From the NCBI GenBank assembly GCA_949289785.1, contig CASEOW010000037.1, positions 1-37,561 of the forward strand: 37,561 bases of DNA, in the 5' to 3' direction. The DNA is from an uncultured Bacillota bacterium (GTDB lineage: Bacteria; Bacillota; Clostridia; Christensenellales; UBA1242). The translations under genes and the position numbers were made by a program. Shown piece after piece: positions 1-8,211 of this stretch. Within the stretch, counting starts at the first letter, position 1. Each line of letters begins with the position of its first letter. The notes below the pieces were generated by a model. That model saw nothing but the letters and a program-made list of their open reading frames with translations, made no database searches and was not told the origin of the DNA.

Positions 1-2897
1 AAATAATATCCTTCACTATCCTGATCTGTTGGTTGCTTTATTCCACTACTTGCCCATGTTGCTTGCCATTTTGCATATAGTGTTACTATTCCACCATTTG
101 TTGAAGTGAGATTCTTTACACTTTGTCCAGCTAAATAATTAGTTCCAGTCCCATTTGCTTGAGTATTCCACCCAGTAAATATATATCCTGTCCTTGTAAA
201 ACTATTAGATTGTAAACTATATGTTTGGTCATATGTAAATGTTTGACTAACTGTTGAACCTCCAGTATTTCCATTACCATTATATTGAACAGTATAAGTA
301 TTTACATTCCATTTAGATATAGCCATATGATCTTGATCAGTAGTCATTTGAGTAGATGAAGTAATGAGGTTATTATTATAATACCAACCAGCAAAAGTAT
401 ATCCTGTTTTGCTAATTGTTGGTAATGTTCCATAAGTATTATCATATGTTACTGTTTTGCTTCTATATGCATCAACATATACCTTATTTCCATGTGATTT
501 TTCTAAATACTTTCCAGTATCTTCAGTTGAAAATATAGTTCTCCAATTAATTCCATCTACACTAACCTCAAGTATATTTTTATTATAAGTTCTACCATCT
601 CCATAATAATGCCATACCACTATATATTCAATATCTCTTATCTGTCCCAAATCTATAATTTGAAAACAATTGCCTACTATATCCATACCAGATTGTTGCC
701 ATTCACTTAAGCCAATATTGCCATTTAATAAAGCACTACTTGTTATAGTCCCTAAATTATTTTTAGAAGTAGCTCCTTTATCTTTATGAGCATAGTTAAC
801 ACCATCACTACCAAAAGCTTGTATCTCTAACCAATGATTCGAAGCATTTGCAGAAGATCCACCAGATAAACTATCTCTTATATATCTTATTTGATTTGAA
901 TTATTATCATCAAATGACAAAATATAATCATTTGCTTCCCACTGTGCATATAAACGCAAAGTTTTCGAACTTGTAGCTATTTTACTAGAAAAATCTTGTG
1001 TACCGTTTAAAATATTACCTTCAGTATCTAACCACCCTAAAAAAGTATATCCAGTTTTGGTTATTGTAAGTAAAGTAACATTTTTAGCAGCTTCATATGT
1101 AGTATAAGAATATGTACCACCAACTTGTTTGTAACTTTCATGACTATCATTAGGTATATCTTTATCATAATATTCTATATCAAGTTGATATGCAGTCCAA
1201 TTTGCTGTTAGTGTAACAGTTCCACTGGTAGACCTAAGGTTTTTAAACGATGTCGCAGTAACTTTGGTTGTTCCATCCCAAACTATTGTAGGATTACTCG
1301 TTGTTCCATACATTGCAGTTGAAGTATCTAATCCACTTGCCGTCCACCCTGCAAAAGCATATCCCGGTTTCGTTGGATTAGGAATTGATATAACACTATC
1401 ATAAGTAGCAGTTTTTTCTAAATCCTCTTCTCCATTATTTTTAACTATTTTATAAGTATATTGATTAGCAGTCCATTGAGCTGTAAATATAACTTTTCCA
1501 TATGTTGCTAACCTACGAAATGTGCTTTTTGTTGTCATTGAATCTTTTAAATCATACCATGTAGTAAAGATTACCCAGTAAGCATCTTCATATTGAGCAG
1601 TATCTAAATTTAAATTTCCAGTAATTTTCCACCCATCAATTGTGTAACCAGTTTTACTTGCAACTTTACCTATTTCAATACTTTCGTTAAAATCAACTCC
1701 TTCTAAAGTTAAAGTTGCATTAGTACCTTCTCCATTTCCATAAACAATAATGTTATAAGGGAAAATTAAAATAGGATAATCTTCTCCAATTATATACCAA
1801 CAATAGCCAATTTTATCATAACTCAAATCCCACACTGTAGACCAATTTTCAGAAGTTGTAAACCATTCTTCTCCCTTAGCATAAGATTTGGTATCTAAAT
1901 CAGTTATTTTAGTTATTCCAGAATTTGAAGAAGAAGATGCAATTCCATAATCTACTGAACAACTTCCACCATAATAACATTTAGTAATAGTACTACCGTC
2001 ATTATATCCTATTATACCTCCTTTACGGCTAGTACTGGAAGCTAATATGTTTCCAGTATTAAAACAATCAGTTATTTCAGTTTTAGATGAATAACCAGCA
2101 ATTCCTCCTGACCCATAATAACTATATTCATTCGATACACTCCAAGACATAGATGTGTTATAACAATGACTTATCGAGGAACCTACTGCAAAGCCCACAA
2201 TTCCTCCAGAATTGTTTAAAGCATAAACCCAACCTTCATTAAAACAATCATGTATTAATGTATTTTCAGCTAAACCTACAATACCTCCTGAAACAAAAGA
2301 TTTTCTAATTGAACTTCCAACCCTCCCTGTATTAGAACAATTATAAATTCGAGTGTCATTATGAGTATATCCTACAATCCCACCACAAGAATAAACCTCT
2401 TCGTTTTTGGAAAAAGTCAATCCTGTCGATTGTATCCCATATAAATAACTTCCATCACAAAGACCAAATATTCCAGCATAATTACTACCAGAAGCAATAG
2501 TTATATTTGAAATTTTATATCCCATTGATATATAATAGCCAGAAAAACATTTTGTAAAACTTGTTCCTATAGGAACCCAATCATAATCGCTTAAACTTAT
2601 ATCAGCTGTTTGTTGAAAATATTTACCTGAATATGTATTTCCATTATTTACATTATATGCAAGCAATGCTAATTGAGAAGCTGTTGAGATGATATATGGA
2701 GATGATAAAGTACCATTTCCTCCATCATAAGAACTAGCTCTTTTATCAATCCATGTAGCAGCCGAAGTTGTTTTTGTATTATTTATTTTATAATTACTAG
2801 AAAAAGAAAAATATAAAGACAGCATACAAAAAAATATACATAAAGTTATAAGTATAATAAAAAAGTTTTTTGAATTTAATAAACTTTTGTTTCCCAT
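1..2897 (-). CDS. Large secreted/surface adhesin-like protein, 3' end outside the window
   Basis: The frame is open from an ATG at 2897 to the window edge (965 codons, no stop), so the C-terminus and any anchor are not seen. Residues about 11-33 are a hydrophobic signal segment after a short polar start, ending near a Ser-Ala-Ala site. Residues about 130-325 contain repeated GGIVGY/GGIAGY/GGIIGY motifs typical of GLUG repeats, which are expected to form a beta-helix. Residues about 380-650 and 805-945 contain at least five InlB-type (Flg_new) repeats, each with a GYxFxGW core. Between these blocks, about 655-802, is a discoidin (F5/8 type C)-like stretch containing NHWLEIQAFG and ending near VSVDGINW. 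The likely role is adhesion or glycan binding at the cell surface; this is inferred from the domains. The ribosome site is AGGGAG. It is transcribed alone from a consensus promoter. Confidence 0.85.
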   Translation of the reverse strand, partial: MGNKSLLNSKNFFIILITLCIFFCMLSLYFSFSSNYKINNTKTTSAATWIDKRASSYDGGNGTLSSPYIISTASQLALLAYNVNNGNTYSGKYFQQTADISLSDYDWVPIGTSFTKCFSGYYISMGYKISNITIASGSNYAGIFGLCDGSYLYGIQSTGLTFSKNEEVYSCGGIVGYTHNDTRIYNCSNTGRVGSSIRKSFVSGGIVGLAENTLIHDCFNEGWVYALNNSGGIVGFAVGSSISHCYNTSMSWSVSNEYSYYGSGGIAGYSSKTEITDCFNTGNILASSTSRKGGIIGYNDGSTITKCYYGGSCSVDYGIASSSSNSGITKITDLDTKSYAKGEEWFTTSENWSTVWDLSYDKIGYCWYIIGEDYPILIFPYNIIVYGNGEGTNATLTLEGVDFNESIEIGKVASKTGYTIDGWKITGNLNLDTAQYEDAYWVIFTTWYDLKDSMTTKSTFRRLATYGKVIFTAQWTANQYTYKIVKNNGEEDLEKTATYDSVISIPNPTKPGYAFAGWTASGLDTSTAMYGTTSNPTIVWDGTTKVTATSFKNLRSTSGTVTLTANWTAYQLDIEYYDKDIPNDSHESYKQVGGTYSYTTYEAAKNVTLLTITKTGYTFLGWLDTEGNILNGTQDFSSKIATSSKTLRLYAQWEANDYILSFDDNNSNQIRYIRDSLSGGSSANASNHWLEIQAFGSDGVNYAHKDKGATSKNNLGTITSSALLNGNIGLSEWQQSGMDIVGNCFQIIDLGQIRDIEYIVVWHYYGDGRTYNKNILEVSVDGINWRTIFSTEDTGKYLEKSHGNKVYVDAYRSKTVTYDNTYGTLPTISKTGYTFAGWYYNNNLITSSTQMTTDQDHMAISKWNVNTYTVQYNGNGNTGGSTVSQTFTYDQTYSLQSNSFTRTGYIFTGWNTQANGTGTNYLAGQSVKNLTSTNGGIVTLYAKWQATWASSGIKQPTDQDSEGYY

Positions 2898-2945
2898 TTA
2901 ACTCCCTATATAATTATTAAGTTTAGTGTATACATTTATTTATTA

Positions 2946-2974
2946 ATTATAAAATATATCAACAACTTTGTCAA
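2946..2974 (-). promoter_or_regulatory. Sigma-A promoter of the adhesin gene
   Basis: Reading on the minus strand, a TTGACA -35 (2974-2969) and a TATAAT -10 (2951-2946) are separated by exactly 17 bases. Both hexamers match consensus. The predicted start lies about 40 bases upstream of the ATG at 2897. Strong expression is inferred. Confidence 0.8.
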
Positions 2975-2985
2975 CTTTGACAAAC

Positions 2986-3015
2986 AAAAAAACTTCAACA
3001 AAAAAGTTGAAGTTT
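2986..3015 (-). terminator. Intrinsic terminator after the spoVM-like gene / feo operon
   Basis: Perfect 10-bp arms AAACTTCAAC (2990-2999) and GTTGAAGTTT (3006-3015) enclose a six-base A loop. On the minus strand a T run follows the stem. It closes the transcript coming from feoAB and the small gene at 3056-3166, and lies just upstream of the adhesin promoter. Confidence 0.8.
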
Positions 3016-3055
3016 AAATACAAACTTTAAAAATAAAATAATTAAATACTTATTT

Positions 3056-3166
3056 TTATGCTTTATTATCTTTTTTAAAAGCAAATTTTCTAAGCAAAAA
3101 ACTTAGCCACTTTGGTGCTTTAATACAAATTATTTTATATTTGTTGTTTTCTTTTTGTTTTTCCAT
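3056..3166 (-). CDS. spoVM: Probable SpoVM, small amphipathic sporulation peptide (36 aa)
   Basis: A 36-codon ORF starting ATG at 3166 and ending TAA at 3056. Residues 10-21 (YKIICIKAPKWL) line up with Bacillus subtilis SpoVM residues 1-12 (MKFYTIKLPKFL): the Lys, the I-K pair, the central Pro-Lys and the Leu agree. An Arg at position 26 matches Arg17 of SpoVM, and a basic tail follows. It has about nine extra polar residues at the N-terminus compared with the 26-aa Bacillus peptide. SpoVM is an amphipathic helix that binds the convex outer forespore membrane and helps SpoIVA assemble the coat base. A GGA ribosome site lies about 13 bases upstream, which is long, and a stop codon in frame just upstream rules out an earlier start. 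It follows feoB and is closed by a terminator. The assignment rests on motif similarity recalled from memory. Confidence 0.68.
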   Translation of the reverse strand: MEKQKENNKYKIICIKAPKWLSFLLRKFAFKKDNKA

Positions 3167-3221
3167 ATTCTATTGTATTCCTTTTTTTTAAAATTTGTTA
3201 CTTATTAAAGAAGAATTTTTT

Positions 3222-5318
3222 TTAAAAATTACATTTTCCACATTTATCTATATATGGACATTTCTTTTTTCGTATTTTTTTTGTAATAAACACAACACTT
3301 GCTATCAACATTAATAGCAACAATACCAAACCTAAGCAATGAATAAAACCAAAAGTTTCACAACATCTACAAAAAGTATAAATTACAAAGGATATACAAT
3401 ATGCTACAACAAACTCTATCAATACACCTATTGATGTCCATTTCATTCCTATTTCTTTTACAAGAACGGAAAATGTTGCAATACATGGAAAATACAATAG
3501 ACAAAAAGTTAAAAATGAAATAGCACTAGAATATCCTGCAAAGTAAACTGCTGAAGTAGATATTAATAAAGATGATTGCAAACCTTCAAGACTAGCACTA
3601 TCAACTCCATTAAACATAGCAATAGAAGAAACTATAATTTCTTTTGCAACTAAGCCTGCAATAAGTGCACTAACAGCTCCCCAACTTCCAAAACCCAAAG
3701 GAATAAAAATAGGACTTAAAATCATTCCAAATGTTTGAAGTAAACTTATTTTTGCACTATTTCCAATAAATTCAAATTTAATAGTAAAATTAGACAGAAA
3801 CCATAGCAAAATATTCATAGCTACAATTAACGACGCTACTCGTGTTATAAATGAGTTTATATTTTTCCAAAGTAGTTTTAAAATTCTTTTGTAATTCATC
3901 ATTCTATAAGGTGGAAATTCTAAAATAAAAGATTGTTCTTTACTTTTTAAAACTGTTTTTTCAAAAATAAATGATAAAATTAAAGCTACAACAACGCCTA
4001 AAATATACAAGCCCATGATAACTAAAATATTTTGAGCACCAAAAAAAGCACCACCTAGCACAGTATATATGGGGAATTTAGCTGAACAACTCATATAAGG
4101 TGTTAAAAGTCCAGTTTTTATTTTTGAATTTTTATCTTCCATGTTCCTAGCTGTCATAACGGCAGAAGTAGAACACCCAAATCCCATTAAAAGCGTATAA
4201 ACACTTTTTCCTGACAGACCTACTTTAGATAAAATATCATCAAATGTAAAAGCAACCCGTGAAAGATAACCACTATCTTCTAATAAAGATAAAAAGAAAA
4301 ACAGCAAGGCAACTTGAGGTAAAAAAGATAAGACAGAACCTACCCCACCTATTATAGCCTCAGTTACTAAACTAAAAATTGCACTACTTTCACCAAAATG
4401 ATTTGCAGTAAATAAAGTCAAAGGAGAAAATATAATTTTATCAAAAATAAAACTTACACCATCACTTAACCACTTACCAAAAGAAAAAAATGTTAGATAA
4501 AAACAACCAGCTAGTAATAAAAGAAAAATAGGAAAAGCTAAAAATCTATTTAGTAAAATTTTGTCAAATTTACTCAGTCCATAAACTTTAACTTGTTTAG
4601 TTGCAACATCGTTTAAAATTTTATCAATATAATCATATCTGATTTTTGCAATATCGCTAAATAAATTAAAATTCTCATTAATATTATATTTAATTTTTAT
4701 ATTTTCATCATCTTCAAGAACTTTTATTTTTTCAAATAGAGATAAATTTAGGTTTTTATAAAGATTTAATTGGGATAAATCAATATTTTTTAAATATGGC
4801 AACGAAAATTTTGTAGTTTTATCTAAATTATTTTTATTTTTGAAATAATCAATGATATAATCATTTAATTTTTCAACACTTTTTTTATCACCAGCATTAG
4901 CATAAATCACTTTAACTGACAAAGCCTTTTCTAACATAGTAAAATCAATTTTTCTAATTGGTCGCTTGTCAATTTGATTTACAAATAAAACAATATTAAC
5001 TCCAAGTTCAAGAAGACCAAGTGTTAAATATAAATTTCTTTGTAAATTATTTGCATCACAAATGTTAATAAAAAGTTTATCCTTATTTGATAAAATATAA
5101 TCACAAGCAACTTTTTCTTCAAAACTTAATGGAGATAAATTATAAATACCAGGCAAATCAATAATTCTAATTTTTTCACCTTTATAAGAATATACTGTTG
5201 CTTTTTCTTCAACAGTAACACCATGCCAATTACCTACATGTTCATTTTTCCCAGAAAGAGTATTATACAAAGTTGTTTTGCCAGTATTTGCATTACCTAC
5301 TAAAATAACATCATACAT
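3222..5318 (-). CDS. feoB: Ferrous iron transporter FeoB
   Basis: FeoB is the GTP-regulated inner-membrane permease for Fe2+. The N-terminal G domain shows G1 GNANTGKT (residues 8-15), G3 DLPG (54-57) and G4 NQID (114-117). A helical spacer and a long multi-span membrane region with the Gate-type motifs follow. The C-terminus ends in a short Cys-rich tail (CPYIDKCGKC), as in many FeoB proteins. I place the start at the ATG at 5318: an AGGAG site sits five bases upstream, and the family begins right at this strand. An upstream ATG at 5336 in the same frame has no ribosome site. At 698 aa it is a normal length. It is coupled to feoA with a 24-base gap. Confidence 0.95.
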   Translation of the reverse strand: MYDVILVGNANTGKTTLYNTLSGKNEHVGNWHGVTVEEKATVYSYKGEKIRIIDLPGIYNLSPLSFEEKVACDYILSNKDKLFINICDANNLQRNLYLTLGLLELGVNIVLFVNQIDKRPIRKIDFTMLEKALSVKVIYANAGDKKSVEKLNDYIIDYFKNKNNLDKTTKFSLPYLKNIDLSQLNLYKNLNLSLFEKIKVLEDDENIKIKYNINENFNLFSDIAKIRYDYIDKILNDVATKQVKVYGLSKFDKILLNRFLAFPIFLLLLAGCFYLTFFSFGKWLSDGVSFIFDKIIFSPLTLFTANHFGESSAIFSLVTEAIIGGVGSVLSFLPQVALLFFFLSLLEDSGYLSRVAFTFDDILSKVGLSGKSVYTLLMGFGCSTSAVMTARNMEDKNSKIKTGLLTPYMSCSAKFPIYTVLGGAFFGAQNILVIMGLYILGVVVALILSFIFEKTVLKSKEQSFILEFPPYRMMNYKRILKLLWKNINSFITRVASLIVAMNILLWFLSNFTIKFEFIGNSAKISLLQTFGMILSPIFIPLGFGSWGAVSALIAGLVAKEIIVSSIAMFNGVDSASLEGLQSSLLISTSAVYFAGYSSAISFLTFCLLYFPCIATFSVLVKEIGMKWTSIGVLIEFVVAYCISFVIYTFCRCCETFGFIHCLGLVLLLLMLIASVVFITKKIRKKKCPYIDKCGKCNF

Positions 5319-5342
5319 ATAATCTCCTAAATACATTAACTT

Positions 5343-5570
5343 TTAGTTTATAATAAGGTCTTTTACGATTGTATCTCTTAATGACAAAATGTATCCTCTT
5401 ATCCCTACCAAATAAGTTTTACCTAATAATGATTTTCGATAAAAGACTATTCTTTCCCCTTTAGTAAAACCTAAATCCAATAGTCTTCTTTTAAATTTAA
5501 ACATCATACTTTTTTCAAATCCTAAAATAGTATATGTTTTACCAATTTTTATATTAGATAATTTGTCCAT
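5343..5570 (-). CDS. feoA: FeoA-domain ferrous iron transport accessory protein
   Basis: A 75-aa SH3-like FeoA protein. Typical features are the GKTYTILGF opening strand, the RRLLDLGFTKG motif in the middle and the final GYILSLRDTIVKDL segment that corresponds to the family's 'R-G-y-x-l-a-l-R' end. FeoA binds the cytoplasmic side of FeoB and is needed for full transport. It is the first gene of the feoA-feoB operon and is divergent from nrdR. No good Shine-Dalgarno sequence precedes the ATG at 5570, and I could not find a clear Fur box or strong promoter in the 114-base divergent gap (a TTGTCA at about 17 bases from AATAAA is the best, weak, candidate). Confidence 0.92.
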   Translation of the reverse strand: MDKLSNIKIGKTYTILGFEKSMMFKFKRRLLDLGFTKGERIVFYRKSLLGKTYLVGIRGYILSLRDTIVKDLIIN

Positions 5571-5632
5571 AAAATAATTTATTAAATAATTCTAAGCTTA
5601 TGACAAATTTTGCATTTATTAAAAAAAAATAC

Positions 5633-5661
5633 TTGAAAAACCAATATTGTTATGCTATAAT
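5633..5661 (+). promoter_or_regulatory. Sigma-A promoter of nrdR
   Basis: TTGAAA at 5633-5638 and TATAAT at 5656-5661 are spaced by 17 bases. The predicted transcript starts near 5668, just ahead of the AAGGAAA ribosome site (5669-5675) and the ATG at 5685, so the leader is very short. Confidence 0.75.
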
Positions 5662-5684
5662 TAGAATAAAGGAAATACAAATCT

Positions 5685-6119
5685 ATGAAGTGCATTTATT
5701 GTGGAAGTGAAGAAAGCAAAGTTCTAGATTCTAGAGCAGGCGAAGATGTTATAAGAAGACGAAGAGAATGTTTATCGTGCGGAAGAAGATTTACAACATA
5801 TGAAAAAGCTGAAATAATACCATTTTTAATTATAAGAAGAGATGGTTCAAAACAATCTTATCAAAGAGAAAAATTATTAGCATCTATACAGCGTTCATGC
5901 TTAAAAAGAAATATCAGCGAAAATCAAATAAAAGAAATTGTTGACAATATAGAAAAAAATGTTCAAAATAGATTTCTTGAACAAATTTCGTGGCAAGAAC
6001 TTGCTCAACTAGTTCTAAAAGAACTTAAAAAAATAGATTTTATAGCATTTGTTAGATATGCAACATTTGTTCAGAACTTTGATATTGAAACTTTTAAAGA
6101 ATTTGTTTCAAAGTTATAA
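5685..6119 (+). CDS. nrdR: Transcriptional repressor NrdR
   Basis: NrdR senses ATP/dATP and represses ribonucleotide reductase genes. The N-terminal zinc ribbon is complete (Cys3, Cys6, Cys29, Cys32, in the motifs CIYC and CLSC), followed by the RRRREC and RRFTTYE motifs. The ATP-cone domain follows from about residue 47 (IIRRDGSKQSYQREKL) to about 135. The length of 144 aa is normal. It has its own sigma-A promoter and is followed after 31 bases by an unrecognised gene. No ribonucleotide reductase gene is in the window, so its target is elsewhere. Confidence 0.96.
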   Translation: MKCIYCGSEESKVLDSRAGEDVIRRRRECLSCGRRFTTYEKAEIIPFLIIRRDGSKQSYQREKLLASIQRSCLKRNISENQIKEIVDNIEKNVQNRFLEQISWQELAQLVLKELKKIDFIAFVRYATFVQNFDIETFKEFVSKL

Positions 6120-6150
6120 AAAAATTTGATTAAATAAAAGGAGATTGATT

Positions 6151-6876
6151 ATGATTTTTGAAAAAAATGAAAAACTTACAGAATTACTTAAAAAGGCATT
6201 TGAAAATAAAGAGGATATAACTATTGAAGGTGTTAATGGAATTGGTGCTAAATTTAAAACAACAGGAAGAATTGCAGGTGATGACAATGGCGAAGCTGAA
6301 ATATATGAAAAAGCTTTAGTACTTCAATTTAATTTTAATAAAAATAATTTGATTAAAAACCCAAAAGAAAGAATAAGTACTTTCTTTCAAACTTTAAGAG
6401 AAGAAGATGTTTATCTTTTCGATCCTTCTTTGTACATTTTTACAATTTATGATTCAAATGGCAATATAATATATAACAATCCAAATAAAGATAAACTTTT
6501 AGAAGAAATTAAATTATTTAGTGAAATGAATCAAAAAAGAGATATAGAAGAAAAAAGAAATCTAGAAGAACTTGATGATGTAACAAAAAAACTTTTTGAT
6601 TATATAGGCAAACCTATTGTTATTGTCGATGGTAAATCCCATCAATCAGGTGTACTTGCGTGTATTAATGGTGCTAATAATTATGGAAGAACAATGATTG
6701 ACTTAGGAGTTTTAACACTATCTGGAAGTTTAACTATTGGAGATAAAACCGCTGTATATTCTATTAATCAAAATAAAGATTTAGAATTAGTTGCTGACAA
6801 TTCACTAAATAAAAACAATGCAAATATAATAAGAAAACGTATAGAAAGAAGATTTAAAGATATAGAAAAACAATAA
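6151..6876 (+). CDS. Unrecognised 241-aa cytosolic protein downstream of nrdR
   Basis: I do not recognise this protein. It is charged and soluble, without signal peptide or membrane segment. Residues about 100-145 are rich in Glu/Lys and probably helical (linker or short coiled coil). The C-terminal part, from about 150, contains a Gly-rich strand pattern (SGVLACINGANNYGRTMIDL, then a further SGSLTIGD) suggesting a small beta domain, and it ends with a basic helix (RKRIERRF). The start chosen is the ATG at 6151, eight bases after an AAGGAGA site; a TTG at 6145 in frame is too close to that site. It is likely cotranscribed with nrdR and shares the convergent terminator at 6921-6950. Confidence 0.8.
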   Translation: MIFEKNEKLTELLKKAFENKEDITIEGVNGIGAKFKTTGRIAGDDNGEAEIYEKALVLQFNFNKNNLIKNPKERISTFFQTLREEDVYLFDPSLYIFTIYDSNGNIIYNNPNKDKLLEEIKLFSEMNQKRDIEEKRNLEELDDVTKKLFDYIGKPIVIVDGKSHQSGVLACINGANNYGRTMIDLGVLTLSGSLTIGDKTAVYSINQNKDLELVADNSLNKNNANIIRKRIERRFKDIEKQ

Positions 6877-6920
6877 TTTATGGTAAATTTCGTAAATAAT
6901 AATTATAAAAACAACTAAAA

Positions 6921-6950
6921 AAGAACTATGTTTGATATAGTTCTTTTTTT
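6921..6950. terminator. Bidirectional terminator between the nrdR operon and ymxH
   Basis: Arms AAGAACTAT (6921-6929) and ATAGTTCTT (6937-6945) pair perfectly; A residues precede and seven or more T residues follow. It can stop transcription arriving from either of the two convergent units. Confidence 0.85.
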
Positions 6951-6975
6951 GATAAATAATTATATATAATATAAT

Positions 6976-7263
6976 TTACTGTTTTTTCCCTTGAGTTAAA
7001 ATATATGGATTTGTAGGTACACCTTGACTTGGCAGTTCTACCAAAATTGCATCTTCCCCAATTTTAGAAACACAACCATAAGGAATAAAAAGTTGATCAG
7101 TATTTTTAAATATATTCCAGCCAGTTTTTTCTCCGGGAACAATAAAACCTAGAACTCTTGCACTACCAAGTTCAAAAACAATATCAATAATATGCCCAAG
7201 TCTGCGACCATCTAAAACATTCACGACTTCTTTGCATCTAAGATCTAAAAAAGTAGCTTCCAC
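6976..7263 (-). CDS. ymxH: YlmC/YmxH-family PRC-barrel sporulation protein
   Basis: A 95-aa single PRC-barrel domain: DLRCKEVVNVLDGRRLG, then DIVFE and the LGFIVPG strand, and a late LFIPYGCVSKIGEDAILVE strand. This is the YlmC/YmxH pattern. The gene usually follows sigG in spore formers, as it does here. Its exact job is not settled. The start is a GTG at 7263 without a clear ribosome site; the family begins close to this point, so I keep it. A sigma-E-like promoter ends only a few bases before the GTG, which would give an almost leaderless message. The final 20 residues are Pro/Gln-rich and likely flexible. Confidence 0.85.
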   Translation of the reverse strand: MEATFLDLRCKEVVNVLDGRRLGHIIDIVFELGSARVLGFIVPGEKTGWNIFKNTDQLFIPYGCVSKIGEDAILVELPSQGVPTNPYILTQGKKQ

Positions 7264-7268
7264 ATTTT

Positions 7269-7298
7269 AAGTTATGAAATTATATTACAAAAAATGAC
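7269..7298 (-). promoter_or_regulatory. Possible sigma-E-type promoter before ymxH
   Basis: On the minus strand GTCATTTT (7298-7291) and CATAACTT (7276-7269) are spaced by 14 bases, resembling the sigma-E pattern (GTCATATT, about 14, CATACAAT). The predicted start would fall at or next to the GTG codon, which lowers confidence. Confidence 0.3.
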
Positions 7299-7301
7299 AA
7301 A

Positions 7302-8075
7302 TTAGACTAAAAATTCTTTTACAACTTTTAAAGCATTTTTTTCAAGTCTTGAAACCTGAGCTTGACTTATTCCTATCTCTTGACTTACTTCAGTTTGCGT
7401 TTTGCCAACATAATATCTCATTAACAAAATTTCTCGTTCTCTATCTGATAAAGATTTTATAGCATCTTTAATAGAAATGTTTTCATGCATGCTTTCGTCA
7501 GTATGCTTATTATCTGCTATTTGATCTAAAAGATGAATTGTGTCAGTTCCATCATTATAAACAGGTTCACTTAAAGAAACAGTATCACTAATAGCATCCA
7601 AAGCAAAAGTTATAGTTTTAGCAGGAATATTAATAATTTTAGAAATATCATCAATAGAAGGCTCTTCTATTGAATTTTTTGAAAGACTTTCCTTGGCTTG
7701 CAAAGCTTTATAGGCAACATCTCTTAAAGATCTTGAAACTCTTACAGAATTGTTATCTCTTAAATATCTTCTAATTTCACCAATAATCATAGGTACTGCG
7801 TAAGTAGAAAATTTTACATTAAGGTTTTCATCAAAATTATCTATTGCTTTCATAAGACCTACACAACCTACTTGAAACATATCATCAGCTTTATCTCCAC
7901 GCCCACCAAATCTATGCACCACAGAAAGAACTAATCTTAAATTTGCAACAACAAAATGGTCGCGTGCTCTTTGGTCGCCTGACTTAACTTTTTTCATTAG
8001 TTCAATCATATCACTATTTTTTAGCTTAGGAAGCTTTGCAGTATCAACACCACAAATACTAACTTTTGATGACAT
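7302..8075 (-). CDS. sigG: Forespore sigma factor sigma-G
   Basis: Sigma-G directs late transcription in the engulfed forespore. The N-terminus SSKVSICGVDTAKLPKLKN is the sigma-G hallmark. Region 2 is strongly conserved (DDMFQVGCVGLMKAIDNFD, VKFSTYAVPMIIGEIRRYLRDN), and region 4 ends in the helix-turn-helix TQTEVSQEIGISQAQVSRLEK. I choose the ATG at 8075: an AGGTGA site lies four to five bases upstream and the product (257 aa) then matches the family. Codons upstream of 8075 do not look like sigma-G. It follows sigE after 136 bases and has a sigma-F-like promoter of its own, as expected for the forespore. Confidence 0.96.
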   Translation of the reverse strand: MSSKVSICGVDTAKLPKLKNSDMIELMKKVKSGDQRARDHFVVANLRLVLSVVHRFGGRGDKADDMFQVGCVGLMKAIDNFDENLNVKFSTYAVPMIIGEIRRYLRDNNSVRVSRSLRDVAYKALQAKESLSKNSIEEPSIDDISKIINIPAKTITFALDAISDTVSLSEPVYNDGTDTIHLLDQIADNKHTDESMHENISIKDAIKSLSDREREILLMRYYVGKTQTEVSQEIGISQAQVSRLEKNALKVVKEFLV

Positions 8076-8097
8076 AACTTCACCTGCCTTCATGGTA

Positions 8098-8128
8098 TAT
8101 CTTTCGCATAAGCATAAATTTCTATACC
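8098..8128 (-). promoter_or_regulatory. Candidate sigma-F/sigma-G-type promoter of sigG
   Basis: Minus-strand GGTATA (8128-8123) and GCGAAAGATA (8107-8098) are separated by 15 bases. This fits the sigma-F layout (GYATA, 15, GGnnAnAnTR) with two mismatches in the -10. The start would be about 8091, leaving a short leader with the AGGTGA site. In Bacillus sigG is read by sigma-F and by itself, which supports the call. Confidence 0.42.
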
Positions 8129-8211
8129 AAGGCGACAAAAAAATACAAAAAAAGTTAATATTTGCTATTTTTATGAGTTTAAATTAGTAAATAAAATGAA
8201 AGAAAGAACAA

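Noticed and set aside
2961..3015. Short repeated AACTTTG/AACTT elements near the adhesin promoter, considered as an operator
   Set aside because: They are explained by the -35 hexamer and by the terminator stem.
5571..5684. Fur box or strong promoter for feoAB
   Set aside because: I found only a weak TTGTCA/AATAAA pair and no convincing Fur-type inverted repeat.
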